IMG/VR virus record: IMGVR_UViG_3300026457_000119
Span: 1-30,587 of that record
Length of the DNA stretch: 30,587 nt
Reading direction: 5' to 3' (one strand)
From: a virus
Each line of letters begins with the position of its first letter. Position 1 is the first letter of the stretch. The position numbers and the translations under genes are program-made. The notes under the pieces were generated by a model. The model was given only the letters and a program-made list of their open reading frames with translations. It did not search any database and was not told the origin of the DNA. Shown here in pieces: positions 28,695 through 30,587 of this stretch.

Positions 28695-29915
28695 ATGTTT
28701 ACTATGATCAACAAAGAACCTTTCAAACAATTAATCAAAGACCTTAAAGATTCCGGCAAATATCGTGTATTCAACGACATTGTTCGCGAGCGTGGTGAAT
28801 TCCCCAAAGCTATATGGTATGGGCCCTATAACATTAAAACTATAGTTAATTGGTGCTCAAACGATTATCTAGGTATGGGGCAGAACAAAGTAGTGCTAGA
28901 TGCCATGCACACAGCTCTAGACCAAACAGGGTCGGGTTCTGGCGGAACTAGAAATATAGGCGGACATAGTCATTATCATGTGGCTCTAGAACACGAACTA
29001 GCCATACTGCATAACAAAAGTCGTGCCCTGCTGTTTAGTTCAGCATATGTGGCCAACGAATGGACACTGATCAGCCTTGCTAAGATCGTGCCAAATATAC
29101 AGTTTATTTCTGACAGTAAAAACCATAACAGTTTGATCGTAGGCATACAACACAGTCGAGCAGCCAAACAGATATTCGAACATAATGATCTAGAAGATCT
29201 AGAAAACAAATTAGCTCACAGTAAATTAGCAGGACATACTCCGTGTATAGTATTTGAGTCAGTGTATTCTATGGACGGTGATGTAAGTCCTATCAAGCAG
29301 ATCTGCGATCTAGCAGACAAATATCAAGCTATAACTTACATCGACGAAGTTCATGCTGTGGGACTTTACGGCACACACGGTGGCGGCAAAGTTGAAGAAC
29401 TAGGTTTAGAAAATAGAATCGATATCATTAACGGAACACTGGGCAAAGCATTTGGCGTCCAGGGCGGTTACATTGCTGCTGATGCAGATGTTATTGATGC
29501 CATCCGTTCAGTAGCTGCTGGATTTATCTTCACCACATCAATGAGCCCTGTGGCCTGTGCTGGTGCTCTAGCCGCAGTTAAGTATCTTAAAGATCATAAT
29601 GAAATACGAGACAAGCATCAAGAACGTGCTAGAAAACTCAAGCATAGATTAAATGCCAACGGTATTCGAGTCATGGAATGTTCTACTACACACATCGTTC
29701 CTGTGCTGGTAGGCGATGCTGTTAAGTGTAAGGCAGTGTCAGATATGCTGTTAAACGAATACAACATCTATGTGCAGCCTATCAACTATCCTACAGTAGA
29801 TGTGGGAACGGAGCGGTTACGTTTTGCACCTACTCCGTTTCATGATGATGGAATGATTGAAGATCTTATTTCTGCTCTGAAGGCTTCGTTTGCGTATCAC
29901 CAGGTGCAAGTCTAA
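28695..29915 (+). CDS. hemA: 5-aminolevulinate synthase
   Basis: About 406 residues from [12 protein letters not shown]; another ATG lies three codons later, and the TTG at 28674 is unlikely. This PLP enzyme condenses succinyl-CoA and glycine to 5-aminolevulinate, the first step of heme and (bacterio)chlorophyll synthesis in alphaproteobacteria. Diagnostic stretches are [52 protein letters not shown], the PLP-lysine motif [22 protein letters not shown], and [10 protein letters not shown] followed by [11 protein letters not shown]. These fit ALAS better than 2-amino-3-ketobutyrate CoA ligase. Full length. There is no ribosome site or clear promoter just upstream. The 3' end overlaps the cupin gene convergently by 50 bases. 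Confidence 0.94.
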   Translation: MFTMINKEPFKQLIKDLKDSGKYRVFNDIVRERGEFPKAIWYGPYNIKTIVNWCSNDYLGMGQNKVVLDAMHTALDQTGSGSGGTRNIGGHSHYHVALEHELAILHNKSRALLFSSAYVANEWTLISLAKIVPNIQFISDSKNHNSLIVGIQHSRAAKQIFEHNDLEDLENKLAHSKLAGHTPCIVFESVYSMDGDVSPIKQICDLADKYQAITYIDEVHAVGLYGTHGGGKVEELGLENRIDIINGTLGKAFGVQGGYIAADADVIDAIRSVAAGFIFTTSMSPVACAGALAAVKYLKDHNEIRDKHQERARKLKHRLNANGIRVMECSTTHIVPVLVGDAVKCKAVSDMLLNEYNIYVQPINYPTVDVGTERLRFAPTPFHDDGMIEDLISALKASFAYHQVQV

Positions 29916-30252
29916 AACGGTCTTCAATAATATCTGTAGTTCCTACTTCAAATATCACAGTGTTGGGTTCTAGAGCTTCCACTTGATGGGGGCTCATTTC
30001 TGCAAAGTCTGCGGTCTTGCCTGCTTCTAGCTCAGCCTGTTTCAATTCGCCTGTGCCTACATCAGTCCAGGTTACACGAATCTTTCCTTCGTTGACAAAC
30101 CAGCTCTTGCGTTTATCTCTATGAAACACTAGGCTAGTCTTTGCGCCCACACGCTCAAATACTAGGATCTTTCCACAGTATTTTTCGTTGTTGGCCCAGA
30201 CTAATTCAAAGCCCCAGCCCTTGTCTAACTTTCCTGTTGGTTGTTGGTTCAT
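29866..30252 (-). CDS. Cupin-fold protein (mannose-6-phosphate-isomerase-like)
   Basis: 128 residues. [20 protein letters not shown], then [20 protein letters not shown] and the second-half [17 protein letters not shown] give the two cupin motifs. These resemble the small C-terminal cupin of mannose-6-phosphate isomerases, with FHRD-K...W and PHQ as metal-site candidates. The substrate is unknown. Similar single cupins are common in marine T4-like phages and could modify sugars of glycans. It overlaps the clpP stop by four bases (ATGA). Confidence 0.78.
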   Translation of the reverse strand: MNQQPTGKLDKGWGFELVWANNEKYCGKILVFERVGAKTSLVFHRDKRKSWFVNEGKIRVTWTDVGTGELKQAELEAGKTADFAEMSPHQVEALEPNTVIFEVGTTDIIEDRFRLAPGDTQTKPSEQK

Positions 30253-30587
30253 GGTCTTTTCTCAATAATTTTATCAATTAGCCCGTATTCTAGAGCTTCT
30301 TCTGCACTCATAAATTTATCTCTATCCATATCACGTTCGAATTCTTCATAGGTCTTACCTTGGGTATTATGCTTGACATAAAGTTCTGTAAGACGTTTCT
30401 TGATGTGCATGATCTCTTTGTATGAAATCTCAATGTCAGATGCCATACCTCTTGCACCGCCCGATGGTTGGTGTATCATATGACGAGCATTGGGCAGCAT
30501 AAAACGTTTGCCCTTAGCACCTGCATTGGCTAGAAACGATCCCATTGAACAGGCCTGACCCATGACATAGGTAGCCACATCACATTT
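30249..30587 (-). CDS. clpP: ClpP protease subunit, C-terminal part (cut by window edge)
   Basis: The frame is open to the right edge, so the N-terminal part is missing and no start is called. The visible 112 residues include the catalytic Ser in [10 protein letters not shown], the catalytic His in [10 protein letters not shown], and the Asp region [20 protein letters not shown]; all three triad regions are intact. ClpP forms a barrel-shaped peptidase fed by ClpX/ClpA-type unfoldases. Phage copies are known in marine T4-like phages, possibly for head maturation or turnover. It may also degrade proteins tagged by the phage tmRNA. Confidence 0.93.
   Translation of the reverse strand, partial: KCDVATYVMGQACSMGSFLANAGAKGKRFMLPNARHMIHQPSGGARGMASDIEISYKEIMHIKKRLTELYVKHNTQGKTYEEFERDMDRDKFMSAEEALEYGLIDKIIEKRP

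Noticed and set aside
1-30587. Bacterial chromosome or integrated prophage
   Set aside because: Metabolic genes alone might suggest it, but late boxes, tail-tip and fibre genes, phage-type small proteins and gene overlaps run through the whole window, with no att site, integrase or host block.
1-30587. CRISPR array, insertion sequence or transposase
   Set aside because: No regularly spaced repeats, inverted-repeat-bounded element or transposase frame was seen.

Overview
The window looks like part of the genome of a large T4-like (contractile-tailed) bacteriophage of an aquatic, probably alphaproteobacterial, host. The phage assignment rests on tightly packed genes with ATGA or TAATG overlaps, late-promoter boxes matching the T4-type TATAAATA element, class Ia ribonucleotide reductase with glutaredoxin, a PAAR/peptidase tail-tip protein, a pectate-lyase-fold tail fibre, and many small proteins of the kind found in marine T4-like phages. 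The alphaproteobacterial host is inferred from a circularly permuted (two-piece) tmRNA gene and an alphaproteobacterial-type 5-aminolevulinate synthase. Neither trait is exclusive to that class.

Layout. 1-2200 (minus): permuted tmRNA with its own sigma70-type promoter and terminator, a highly expressed zinc-ribbon protein, small proteins and one tRNA whose anticodon reads CUA (amber). 2208-8445 (minus): small membrane and unknown proteins, PAAR-M15 tail-tip protein, Sm-like protein, glutaredoxin, nrdB and nrdA. 8438-17203 (minus): tail fibre, PD-(D/E)XK nuclease, acidic or low-complexity virion-type proteins, small membrane proteins, a small virion-type protein with a strong leader, then a ligase-fold protein paired with a nucleotidyltransferase. 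17308-18331 (plus): four very small genes, two of them behind a repeated leader. 18333-22976: metabolic genes. Fatty-acid desaturase, class II aldolase-family protein and isocitrate lyase are on minus; a HAD phosphatase and TerC behind a yybP-ykoY-type manganese riboswitch are on plus; a BPL_N-type amidotransferase-like protein is on minus. 23088-28660 (minus): unknown phage proteins, an exported nuclease, two cysteine-rich proteins and structural proteins. 28695-30587: 5-aminolevulinate synthase (plus), then a cupin and the C-terminal part of ClpP (minus, running off the right edge).

How the genes may work together. Isocitrate lyase yields succinate and glyoxylate. After conversion to succinyl-CoA and glycine these are the two substrates of 5-aminolevulinate synthase, so the phage may steer host carbon into tetrapyrrole synthesis. 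The diiron desaturase, diiron ribonucleotide reductase and TerC with a Mn2+ riboswitch point to attention to metals. The amber-type tRNA goes with a near absence of TAG stops: 1 of 47 genes. tmRNA and ClpP together suggest phage control of ribosome rescue and tagged-protein turnover.

No stretch over 300 bases lacks a gene, apart from 1-370, which holds the tmRNA. Everything here was read by eye; no database search was run.
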